The notes under the pieces are model-generated. The model did no database searches, was not told where the DNA came from, and worked only from the letters and a program-made list of their open reading frames with translations. This document shows, in pieces, positions 17,013 through 24,515 of a DNA stretch of 64,000 nt. The stretch comes from Clostridia bacterium. GTDB taxonomy: Bacteria; Bacillota; Clostridia; TANB77; CAG-508. The DNA is taken from assembly GCA_017430135.1 (NCBI GenBank), contig JAFRNM010000001.1, forward strand, positions 1-64,000. The letters run 5' to 3'. A program made the translations under genes and the position numbers. Each line of letters starts with the position of its first letter. Position 1 is the stretch's first letter.

Positions 17013-17561
17013 ATAGTAAAATGGAATGTAGCAACATATATAAGATTATCTAAAGATGATGAAGAAAATTTAGAATCAAATAGTATAACTAATCAAAAAG
17101 ATATAATTAAACAATTTGTAGATAATTGTCCAGACATGAATATAATTGATTATTATATAGATGATGGTTATTCTGGTACTAATTTTAATCGACCAGCTAT
17201 TAAGAAACTTATGGATGATATTGTAGACGAAAAAGTAAATGCAGTTATAGTAAAAGATTTATCTCGTTTAGGAAGAAATCATATATATGTAGATTTTTTA
17301 TTAGAGGAAATCAATGAATGTGGAGCAACATTAAGAAAGTCACAAAAATACTATTATTGCAATACATACTCTAGAACTAAAAAATGTAGTAAACATTCAA
17401 CTAATAGAGCAAAACTTTATGATTATGTTATAAAAGACATGAATAAAAAAGTAGAAAAATATAAAAACTTAACTGAATTAAATAGAGATATAATGTTTGA
17501 AATTATAGATTCTATTAAAATTTGCGAAGATGGAAGAATTATTGTAAAATATAAGAAATAA
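17013..17561 (+). pseudogene. Large serine recombinase, internally deleted and without a normal start
   Basis: The frame begins after GGAG (17001-17004) at ATA (17013), where homologues would have ATG; no in-frame ATG precedes the catalytic start VATYIRLSKDDE. The resolvase domain follows with the Ser region, DDGYSGTNFNRP and KDLSRLGRNH, to about residue 107. It then jumps directly (at ATLRKSQKYYYCN) to the zinc-ribbon part (KKCSKH) and a short coiled C-terminus. Around 200-300 residues of the recombinase domain usual in this family are missing. It probably once mobilised the element whose remains surround it. Confidence 0.8.
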
Positions 17562-17598
17562 AAGGGAAGAAGATTTTTATTAATAAGGAGGAAAATGC

Positions 17599-18489
17599 TT
17601 GAAAAAAGATTTAATAAAAACAGAATTAATTGTAAAAAATAATAAAGTTAATGTAATTAGAATTAATGGAAATAATTATATTTCATTAACTGATTTAGCT
17701 AGGTATGTAAATCCAGAAGAACCTAAAATCCCTATACAGACATGGATGAGAAATAAAAATGTTGTGTCATTTCTAGGTCTTTGGGAACAAATGCATAATT
17801 CAAATTTCAAAGGTATCGAATTCGAGACCTTTGAAAATGAAGCAGGAAAAAATAGTTTTTATTTATCTCCACAAAAATGGATAAGTACAACAAATGCAAT
17901 AGGGATTATTTCTAAATCTGGAAATAATGGAGGAACATATGCTCATTCAGATATAGCTTTTGAATTTGCAAGTTGGTTAAGTCCAGAGTTTAAACTATAT
18001 TTAATACAAGAATTTGAAAGATTAAAGAAAAACGAAGCATATCAAAATCAAATTGAATGGCATGCAAATAGAATGTTATCAAAGGTTAATTATTTAATAC
18101 ATACAGATTCTATAAAGAAGAATATAATTCCAAATTTATCTGACAAGCAAAAGAATTTTGTTTATGCAGAAGAAGCAGATGTTTTAAATGTTGCTTTGTT
18201 TGGAATGACTGCTAAGGAATGGAGAGATAAAAATCCAGACTTATCAAAAGATGGAAACATTAGAGATTACACAGATTTATTACATCTAATAATTTTAAGT
18301 AATCTTGAAACAAAGAATGCAGATTTAATTGCAAATGGTATATCACAAAAAGAAAGGCTTATTATATTAAATCAATCTGCTAAAGCTCAAGTAGAATTAT
18401 TAAAAAATAATAAAAATATAAAAGAATTAGAAAGTTTACAAAATGATATAAATAGAAAAGCATTAACGGAAGGAAATAAAGGAGATTAA
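17599..18489 (+). CDS. KilA-N domain protein
   Basis: 296 residues from TTG (17599) behind AAGGAGG. The N-terminal KilA-N DNA-binding domain (about residues 20-140) shows NYISLTDLARYVNP, IQTWMRNKN, and the C-terminal block GGTYAHSDIAFEFASWLSPEFKLYLIQEFERLK. The rest is helical. KilA-N proteins occur mainly in phages, plasmids and islands; functions are regulatory or anti-phage but seldom proven. Position directly after the recombinase remnant supports a mobile origin. Confidence 0.85.
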   Translation: MKKDLIKTELIVKNNKVNVIRINGNNYISLTDLARYVNPEEPKIPIQTWMRNKNVVSFLGLWEQMHNSNFKGIEFETFENEAGKNSFYLSPQKWISTTNAIGIISKSGNNGGTYAHSDIAFEFASWLSPEFKLYLIQEFERLKKNEAYQNQIEWHANRMLSKVNYLIHTDSIKKNIIPNLSDKQKNFVYAEEADVLNVALFGMTAKEWRDKNPDLSKDGNIRDYTDLLHLIILSNLETKNADLIANGISQKERLIILNQSAKAQVELLKNNKNIKELESLQNDINRKALTEGNKGD

Positions 18490-18492
18490 AAT

Positions 18493-18939
18493 ATGGGAAT
18501 AATATCATTAGCAAGTGGTAATTCGTGTTGGAGAGGATTAGATTATTATAAGAATAAAAAGGTTATTAAATTAAGGAAAATAAATGAAGGTGAGTATGAA
18601 AGTATTGTAAAAGGAACTAATAATTACAATGTTTACTTAGACATTGAACATCCAAGAAAATCAACTTGCGATTGTCCGTTGGCTAATGGAAAAAGAATAA
18701 TTTGTAAACATATAGTTGCTACATATTTTAAAGCTTTTCCAAATAAAGCAGTTGATTTCGAAGAAGAACAAGAAAGATTACAAGAAGAATATGAAAAAGA
18801 GCAAGAAGAGGAATACGACAAAGCAATTGAATGTCTAAATAAAATGTCAAAACAAGAATTGATTAACGAATTAATTCAGGTGTTAGACTACGGACCTGAG
18901 TGGATATATAATGATTTTGTAAAAAGAAATTTATATTAA
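18493..18939 (+). CDS. SWIM zinc-finger protein
   Basis: 148 residues. The central motif CDCPLANGKRIICKHIVATYF (about residues 55-75) is the CxCx(n)CxH SWIM zinc site, preceded by a beta-hairpin that holds the family's VYLD and SGNSCWRG phrases. The C-terminal half is an acidic coiled coil (EEEQERLQEEYEKEQEEEY). SWIM domains bind DNA or proteins. Three bases after the KilA-N stop, so the two are translationally coupled. Confidence 0.8.
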   Translation: MGIISLASGNSCWRGLDYYKNKKVIKLRKINEGEYESIVKGTNNYNVYLDIEHPRKSTCDCPLANGKRIICKHIVATYFKAFPNKAVDFEEEQERLQEEYEKEQEEEYDKAIECLNKMSKQELINELIQVLDYGPEWIYNDFVKRNLY

Positions 18940-18965
18940 AATTTATAATAAGGAAAGTGAGTAAG

Positions 18966-19874
18966 ATGGAAGATAAAAAAGAAAAGTTGTCAAGTACAAA
19001 CATTAACTGGTTCCCTGGCCACATGGCTAAGACTAGAAGAGAAATAGAAGAAGATTTAAAACTAGTAGATGTAGTAGTAGAACTACTAGATGCAAGGATA
19101 CCAATTTCAAGCCAAAATCCAGAAATTGCTAAAATAACAAAGGAAAAGAAAAAATTAATTGTATTAAATAAAATAGATTTAGCAGATGAAAAAGAAAATA
19201 AAAAATGGGTAAATTATTTTGAAAAACAAAATATACCTGTTTGTTTAGTTGACTCAAATTCTGGAAAAGGAATAGACCAATGCATAAAACAAATTGAAAA
19301 AATGATGCAAGCTGAACAAGAAAGATTAGCCGAAAAAGGAAGAATTGGAAGAAAAATAAGAGTAATGATAGTAGGAATTCCAAATGTTGGAAAATCATCA
19401 TTTATTAATAGAATAGCCAAAAAAGCAACTGCAGGTGTGGGAAATAAGCCAGGATTTACAAAACAAAAACAATGGATAAGAATAAACGAAAAGGTCGAAT
19501 TATTAGACACGCCAGGTGTTTTATGGCCTAAATTTGAAAGTGAAAAAGTTGCATTAAATTTATCTTTTACAGGAACAATAAAAGAAGAAATACTAGACAG
19601 ATTAGAAGTTGCATATCATCTAGTAAAATTTTTACTTGAAAATCATAGAGAAGTATTACTAGAAAAATATAAATTAGAAGAAAGCTATGTTGAAAATATT
19701 TTAAGTAGAGACTTACCAGAAAATGAAAATATTTATGAAATAATGCTAGAAATGGGCAAGAAACGTGGATGTCTAATTTCTGGTGGAAATGTTGATGAAG
19801 AAAAAATCGCAAAAATAATACTTGATGAATTTAAAAATGGTAAGCTTGGAAAAATTACTATAGAAACGAGGTAA
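18966..19874 (+). CDS. rbgA: Ribosome biogenesis GTPase RbgA (YlqF)
   Basis: 302 residues from ATG 18966; GTG 18957 is too close to AAGGAAA. It is a circularly permuted GTPase: G4 NKIDLAD comes first, then G5-like SNSGKG, G1 GIPNVGKSS and G3 DTPGVLWPK. N-terminal INWFPGHMAKT is the family signature. The C-terminal helical domain binds 23S rRNA. It drives late assembly of the 50S subunit. The downstream mrnC RBS overlaps its stop codon. Confidence 0.95.
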   Translation: MEDKKEKLSSTNINWFPGHMAKTRREIEEDLKLVDVVVELLDARIPISSQNPEIAKITKEKKKLIVLNKIDLADEKENKKWVNYFEKQNIPVCLVDSNSGKGIDQCIKQIEKMMQAEQERLAEKGRIGRKIRVMIVGIPNVGKSSFINRIAKKATAGVGNKPGFTKQKQWIRINEKVELLDTPGVLWPKFESEKVALNLSFTGTIKEEILDRLEVAYHLVKFLLENHREVLLEKYKLEESYVENILSRDLPENENIYEIMLEMGKKRGCLISGGNVDEEKIAKIILDEFKNGKLGKITIETR

Positions 19875-19876
19875 TT

Positions 19877-20275
19877 ATGGAAGAATTTATAAAAATAGAA
19901 AGAACTCCAGAAGAAGTAAATCTAATGTCACCACTTACATGGGCTTATGTAGGGGATTGTGTGTATGAACTATACATTAGAACAAAACTAGTAAATGAAA
20001 CAAATTTAAAACCACATAAATTACATATAGAATCAATAAAATATGTAAAAGCAAAAGCTCAAGCAGAATTGTTAGAAAAAATTATGGATAAATTGACAGA
20101 AGAAGAACAGGACATAGTAAGAAGAGCGAGAAATACACAAAATCACCACTTACCCAAAAATTCAAACGTAACAGAATACATGTATGCAACAGCTTTTGAA
20201 GGATTAATAGGGTATTTGTATTTAACAAAGCAAGATGAACGCTTAAAAGAAATTTTTTCAAAAATTATTGACTAA
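19877..20275 (+). CDS. mrnC: Mini-ribonuclease III
   Basis: 132 residues: an RNase III catalytic domain without the dsRNA-binding domain. LTWAYVGDCVYELYIR carries the catalytic Asp and Glu region and TEYMYATAFEGLIGYLYL the second acidic pair. RARNTQNHHLPKN is the loop typical of MrnC. It matures the ends of 23S rRNA. Coupled to rbgA, so both 50S-maturation functions are in one unit. Confidence 0.93.
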   Translation: MEEFIKIERTPEEVNLMSPLTWAYVGDCVYELYIRTKLVNETNLKPHKLHIESIKYVKAKAQAELLEKIMDKLTEEEQDIVRRARNTQNHHLPKNSNVTEYMYATAFEGLIGYLYLTKQDERLKEIFSKIID

Positions 20276-20310
20276 ATTAAAAAAACATGTTATAACTATA
20301 TAGTATTAAT

Positions 20311-20385
20311 GGCCCCTTGGTCAAGCGGTTAAGACGCCACCCTCTCAAGGTGGAATCATGGGTTCGATTCCCGTAGGGGTCACCA
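20311..20385 (+). tRNA. tRNA-Glu (anticodon CTC)
   Basis: 75 bases including the encoded CCA. Acceptor GGCCCCT pairs with AGGGGTC (one G-T), anticodon stem CCACC/GGTGG encloses CTCTCAA, so the anticodon is CTC for GAG. T loop TTCGATT. No neighbouring tRNA. Confidence 0.93.
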
Positions 20386-20392
20386 ATATTAT

Positions 20393-20490
20393 ATAAAAGG
20401 GAGTAGCTTTTAATTACTAATCAACAATCGCGATGTGAATAACATCTGGTTAGTAAAGCTATAAAATAGTTAAGCGAGACTTTTAAAATA
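20393..20490 (+). promoter_or_regulatory. yybP-ykoY Mn2+ riboswitch aptamer
   Basis: The conserved L1 sequence GGGAGTAGC (20399-20407) and L3/P1 sequence GCGAGACTTTT (20474-20484) are at the right distance, with the internal CAACAATCGCGATG and ACATCTGG segments between and a P1 helix from AAAAGG with CTTTT. The class senses Mn2+ and turns on exporters. It directly precedes a terminator and a P-type ATPase, a classic target. Confidence 0.88.
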
Positions 20491-20527
20491 AAGCTATTAT
20501 TTTAGTTTTATTTTAGAAGTTTTTTTG
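20479..20527 (+). terminator. Riboswitch expression-platform terminator
   Basis: ACTTTTAAAATAAA (from 20479) pairs with TTTATTTTAGAAGT (ending 20520), followed by a run of T. The 5' arm overlaps the 3' strand of aptamer P1, so Mn2+ binding should prevent the terminator from forming. Confidence 0.8.
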
Positions 20528-20594
20528 CTTTAGTTCTAGAATAAAGGTATCAAAAAAGCTTAAGAAAAATATAAATTTATAGGGAGGAAAAAAC

Positions 20595-23312
20595 ATGGAA
20601 AAATGGTTTAACAAAGAAGTGAAAGACGTAGAAAACATCTTGCAAACAGATGTGGAAAAAGGTTTAACATCAGATGAAGTTACAAAAAGAAGAGAAAAGT
20701 ATGGCTTAAATCAGTTAGAAGCCGCAAAGAAAAAATCTTTATTGCAAAGATTTCTAGACCAATTCAAAGATTTCTCAATAATAGTTTTAATCATAGCTGC
20801 AATAGTATCAGGAGTAGTTGGTGTAGCAAATGGAGAAGGAATTACAGATACAATAATTATCTTAATAGTTGTGCTAGTAAATGCAATAATTGGGGTATCT
20901 CAAGAAGCAAAAGCTGAAAAATCCTTAGAGGCTTTGCAAAAGCTTACAGACCATGCATCAAAAGTAATTAGAAATGGAGAGGTAACAGTAGTTCCTGCAA
21001 AAGAATTAGTGCCAGGAGATATAGTAGTTTTAGATACAGGAGATTACATACCAGCAGATTTAAGAATTATTGAAGCAATAAATCTAAAATCGCAAGAAGC
21101 ATCACTTACAGGAGAATCTCTTCCAGTTGAAAAAGAAACTGCAAAAATTGAAAATGAAGAAACTGGAATTGGAGATAGAGTAAATATGGCATTTTCTTCT
21201 AGCTTAGTAACTTATGGTAGAGGAAAAGGAATAGTAGTAGAAACAGGTATGACAACAGAAGTTGGTAAAATAGCAGGAATGATAAATTCAACAGAAAAGC
21301 AAGAAACACCACTTCAAACAAAATTAAATAAATTAGGAAAAACACTTGGAATTGCAGCATTAGCTATATGTGTATTTATATTCTTAATTGGTTTAATCCA
21401 AGGAAAAGAACCAATTCACATGTTTATGACTGCAGTAAGTTTAGCAGTTGCAGCAATACCAGAAGGTTTAGTTGCAGTATCAACAATAGTTTTAGCTATA
21501 GGGGTTCAAAAAATGGTTAAGAAAAATGCCATTGTTAAAAGGCTTCCAGCAGTTGAAACATTAGGTAGTGCAACAGTTATATGTTCAGATAAAACAGGAA
21601 CATTAACACAAAATAAAATGACAGTTGAAAAAATCTTCTGGAATAATGCAGTAAGAGATTTAACAAATATTCAAGAAAATGAAATAGATGAAGAGCTAAA
21701 CAAATTAGTATATGCAAATATGCTATGTAATGATACAAAAGTATCAAATGATGGAACTTTAACAGGTGACCCAACAGAAACAGCATTAGTAGATATGGCA
21801 TTTAAATTAGATTTTGACCCTACAATTTACGATAGAACTCCAAGATTAGAAGAAGTGCCATTCGATTCAGATAGAAAATTAATGACAACAGTAAACAAAG
21901 TAAATGATAAATACATAGTTTACACAAAAGGTGGAATTGATGAACTTTTAAGTAGATGTGTAGCTTATGAGATAAATGGTGAAATAAAAAAAGATTTAGA
22001 TGTATATTCAAATACAATTAAACAAGAAAATGAAGCAATGGCAAAAGAGGCTTTAAGAGTTTTAGGGTGTGCATATAAAGAAATTGACCATGTACCAAAT
22101 AAGAAAGAAATGGAAACAATAGAAAATGACTTGATATTTATTGGTATGGTTGGAATGATAGATCCACCAAGAGAAGAGGCAAAACATGCTGTAGATAAAT
22201 GTAAAACAGCAGGAATAAAAACTGTAATGATTACAGGTGACCACAAAATTACAGCAACAGCAATAGCAAAAAAACTTGGAATTCTTGAAAATGAAAACGA
22301 AGCTATAACAGGTTTAGAGCTTGAAAAAATGAGTGATGAAGAACTAGAAAAAAATGTTAGAAATTACTCAGTTTATGCAAGAGTTTCTCCAGAGCATAAA
22401 GTTAGAATAGTAAAAGCATGGCAAAAACAAGGCGAAATAGTTGCAATGACAGGTGATGGAGTAAACGATAGTCCAGCATTAAAAACTTCAGATATTGGTT
22501 GTGCAATGGGAATAGTTGGTACAGATGTTGCAAAAGAAGCAGCAGATGTAATCTTAACAGATGATAACTTTGCAACAATAGTTTCAGCAGTAGAAGAAGG
22601 AAGAAGAATTTACGATAATATATTAAAAGTAATACAATTCTTACTTTCAAGCAATGTTGGAGAAATAATAGTATTATTCTTAGCAACAATGTTAACACCA
22701 TTATTTGCTAGTTGGTTTGGTATAACAGATATAAATCATCTAGAAATATTATTACCTATACACATTTTATGGATAAACTTAGTAACAGACTCACTTCCAG
22801 CTTTAGCTTTAGCATTCGACCCAGCAGATAAAGACATAATGAAACGTAAACCTGCAAAACCAGGAAAAGGCGTATTTACAAGGGGAATGACATGGAGAGT
22901 AATATATCAAGGTGTTATGATTGGTTTATTAACTTTAGCAGCATTCATGATAGGATTAGCAACAACAACAGAACCAATAAATGGTTTAACATTAGATGCA
23001 TCTAAAATAGAAGTAGGTCAAACAATGGCATTTGTTACACTTGCATTATCAGAATTAGTGCATGTATTCAATATAAGAAATAACAAAAAATCAATATTCA
23101 GAACAAGCATTATAAACAATTCAAAATTATTATTAGCAATATTCGCATCAGCAGCATTAATGTTTGTAATACTTCTAGTAGAACCATTAAGAAACATATT
23201 CAGCATACCAGTATTACCATCACAAAACATATTAGAATTAGTAGGATTAGTATTTGCACCAGTTGTAATTGTTGAAATATTTAAATTATTTAAAATAAAC
23301 GGAAAAGACTAA
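20595..23312 (+). CDS. P-type cation ATPase (P2A, Ca2+/Mn2+ exporter type)
   Basis: 905 residues, the length of SERCA/PMR1-like bacterial pumps. Features in order: N-terminal cation ATPase domain, actuator loop LTGESLPVEKE, helix IV AAIPEGLVAVST with the Ca/Mn-binding Glu, phosphorylation site CSDKTGTLTQNKMT, nucleotide domain, hinge MTGDGVNDSPALK, and C-terminal helices with NLVTDSLPALALA. The riboswitch in its leader implies that the real cargo, or one of them, is Mn2+, as known for related lactococcal pumps. It removes excess Mn2+ or Ca2+ from the cytoplasm. Confidence 0.93.
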   Translation: MEKWFNKEVKDVENILQTDVEKGLTSDEVTKRREKYGLNQLEAAKKKSLLQRFLDQFKDFSIIVLIIAAIVSGVVGVANGEGITDTIIILIVVLVNAIIGVSQEAKAEKSLEALQKLTDHASKVIRNGEVTVVPAKELVPGDIVVLDTGDYIPADLRIIEAINLKSQEASLTGESLPVEKETAKIENEETGIGDRVNMAFSSSLVTYGRGKGIVVETGMTTEVGKIAGMINSTEKQETPLQTKLNKLGKTLGIAALAICVFIFLIGLIQGKEPIHMFMTAVSLAVAAIPEGLVAVSTIVLAIGVQKMVKKNAIVKRLPAVETLGSATVICSDKTGTLTQNKMTVEKIFWNNAVRDLTNIQENEIDEELNKLVYANMLCNDTKVSNDGTLTGDPTETALVDMAFKLDFDPTIYDRTPRLEEVPFDSDRKLMTTVNKVNDKYIVYTKGGIDELLSRCVAYEINGEIKKDLDVYSNTIKQENEAMAKEALRVLGCAYKEIDHVPNKKEMETIENDLIFIGMVGMIDPPREEAKHAVDKCKTAGIKTVMITGDHKITATAIAKKLGILENENEAITGLELEKMSDEELEKNVRNYSVYARVSPEHKVRIVKAWQKQGEIVAMTGDGVNDSPALKTSDIGCAMGIVGTDVAKEAADVILTDDNFATIVSAVEEGRRIYDNILKVIQFLLSSNVGEIIVLFLATMLTPLFASWFGITDINHLEILLPIHILWINLVTDSLPALALAFDPADKDIMKRKPAKPGKGVFTRGMTWRVIYQGVMIGLLTLAAFMIGLATTTEPINGLTLDASKIEVGQTMAFVTLALSELVHVFNIRNNKKSIFRTSIINNSKLLLAIFASAALMFVILLVEPLRNIFSIPVLPSQNILELVGLVFAPVVIVEIFKLFKINGKD

Positions 23313-23321
23313 AAGAATTTG

Positions 23322-23396
23322 AACTTTTTGGGACACTCTTAAAAATCAAGGTTTGGATTAACTAAACCTTGATTTTTAAGAGTGTCCCAAAAAGTT
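23322..23396 (+). repeat. 33-bp perfect hairpin element
   Basis: Arms at 23322-23354 and 23364-23396 are fully complementary, loop of nine bases. Each arm begins AACTTTTTGGGACACT. A T run after it would let it terminate the ATPase transcript, but 33 bp is far longer than a normal terminator. The same AACTTTTTGGGACACT sequence recurs at 54017 and, slightly changed, at 54058, so it is a mobile or dispersed repeat. Confidence 0.8.
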
Positions 23397-23475
23397 TGAT
23401 TTTTTTGTAAAATTCTATGTTAAAATAAAGAAAATTGTAGTATAATGATTTGGAAAAGAAAAAGAGGATGATAAA

Positions 23476-24456
23476 ATGAAGAAGAACTACAATATGTATG
23501 AGTTTACATATTACAACCCTAATGAATACTACTCTAAAACCAATAAAATAAAAAATAGTTTAATAGTAATTATAATAGTTTTAACATTGGTTGCATTACT
23601 TGTTTATCAAATATTTTTTAGAAAAGATAAGCAGATAACAACAGTAAGTAGTGTTGTAACACTAGAGCTGGAAGAACAAAAGAAAATGGAAGAGGAAAGA
23701 AAGGAAGAAGAAGCAAGATTAGAAGCAGAACGTATAGAGCAAGAAAGAATTCAAAAGGAAGAGGAAGAACGAAAAGCTAGAGAAGCAAAGCTTCCAAAGT
23801 TAACAAATGAAGGAATTCAAAATATTGAAAATATCTATCATTCAGAGGAAAAAAGAGTATTTTTAACATTTGATGACGGGCCTTCAAATGTAACACATCA
23901 AATCTTAGATACATTAAAGGAAAATGACATTAAAGCTACATTTTTTGTATTAGGCTGTAATGTTAAAATTTTTCCAGAAACAACAAAAAGAATATATGAT
24001 GATGGCCATTTTATAGCAAACCATGGATATACACATGTTTATTCATCAATTTATTCATCAAAAGAAGCAGTTTTAGATGAATTTAATAGATGTAATGATG
24101 CAGTAAAACAAGTTTTAGGAGAGCCAGAATACAATTCACATTTGTTTAGATTTCCAGGAGGTTTGCCAGGTGGAAAATATGCAGATTTAAAAAAAGAAGC
24201 AAAACAGCTATTAAATGAAAATGGAATAGTAAACATAGATTGGAATGCATTATCAGGAGATGCAGAAAAGCAACATCCAACCCCAGAATATCTAATGGAA
24301 AGAATAAGAACAACATCAGAAGGCAAAAATAGTGTAGTTTGCTTAATGCATGATGCTGCAGCTAAAAAAACAACAGCAGATACATTGCAAGAAATTATTA
24401 ACTATTATAAAGAACAAGGATATGTATTTAAATCTTTTTACGACATTATTAAATAA
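23476..24456 (+). CDS. Membrane-anchored polysaccharide deacetylase (PgdA-like)
   Basis: 326 residues. One membrane helix (about 27-48), an acidic/basic coiled coil rich in Glu, Arg and Lys (about 60-105), then a NodB domain (about 130-325). Motif 1 FLTFDDGPS holds the catalytic and metal Asp; motif 2 NHGYTHVYSS gives the metal His pair; motif 3 RFPGGLPG; later DWNALSGD and VCLMHD. It probably removes acetyl groups from wall GlcNAc, giving lysozyme resistance. The coiled stalk sets the enzyme away from the membrane. Confidence 0.9.
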   Translation: MKKNYNMYEFTYYNPNEYYSKTNKIKNSLIVIIIVLTLVALLVYQIFFRKDKQITTVSSVVTLELEEQKKMEEERKEEEARLEAERIEQERIQKEEEERKAREAKLPKLTNEGIQNIENIYHSEEKRVFLTFDDGPSNVTHQILDTLKENDIKATFFVLGCNVKIFPETTKRIYDDGHFIANHGYTHVYSSIYSSKEAVLDEFNRCNDAVKQVLGEPEYNSHLFRFPGGLPGGKYADLKKEAKQLLNENGIVNIDWNALSGDAEKQHPTPEYLMERIRTTSEGKNSVVCLMHDAAAKKTTADTLQEIINYYKEQGYVFKSFYDIIK

Positions 24457-24515
24457 TACTTGAATTTGCAGTAGTTATTATGATATTATATAAACCAAAA
24501 GAGAGGAGAACTGAA

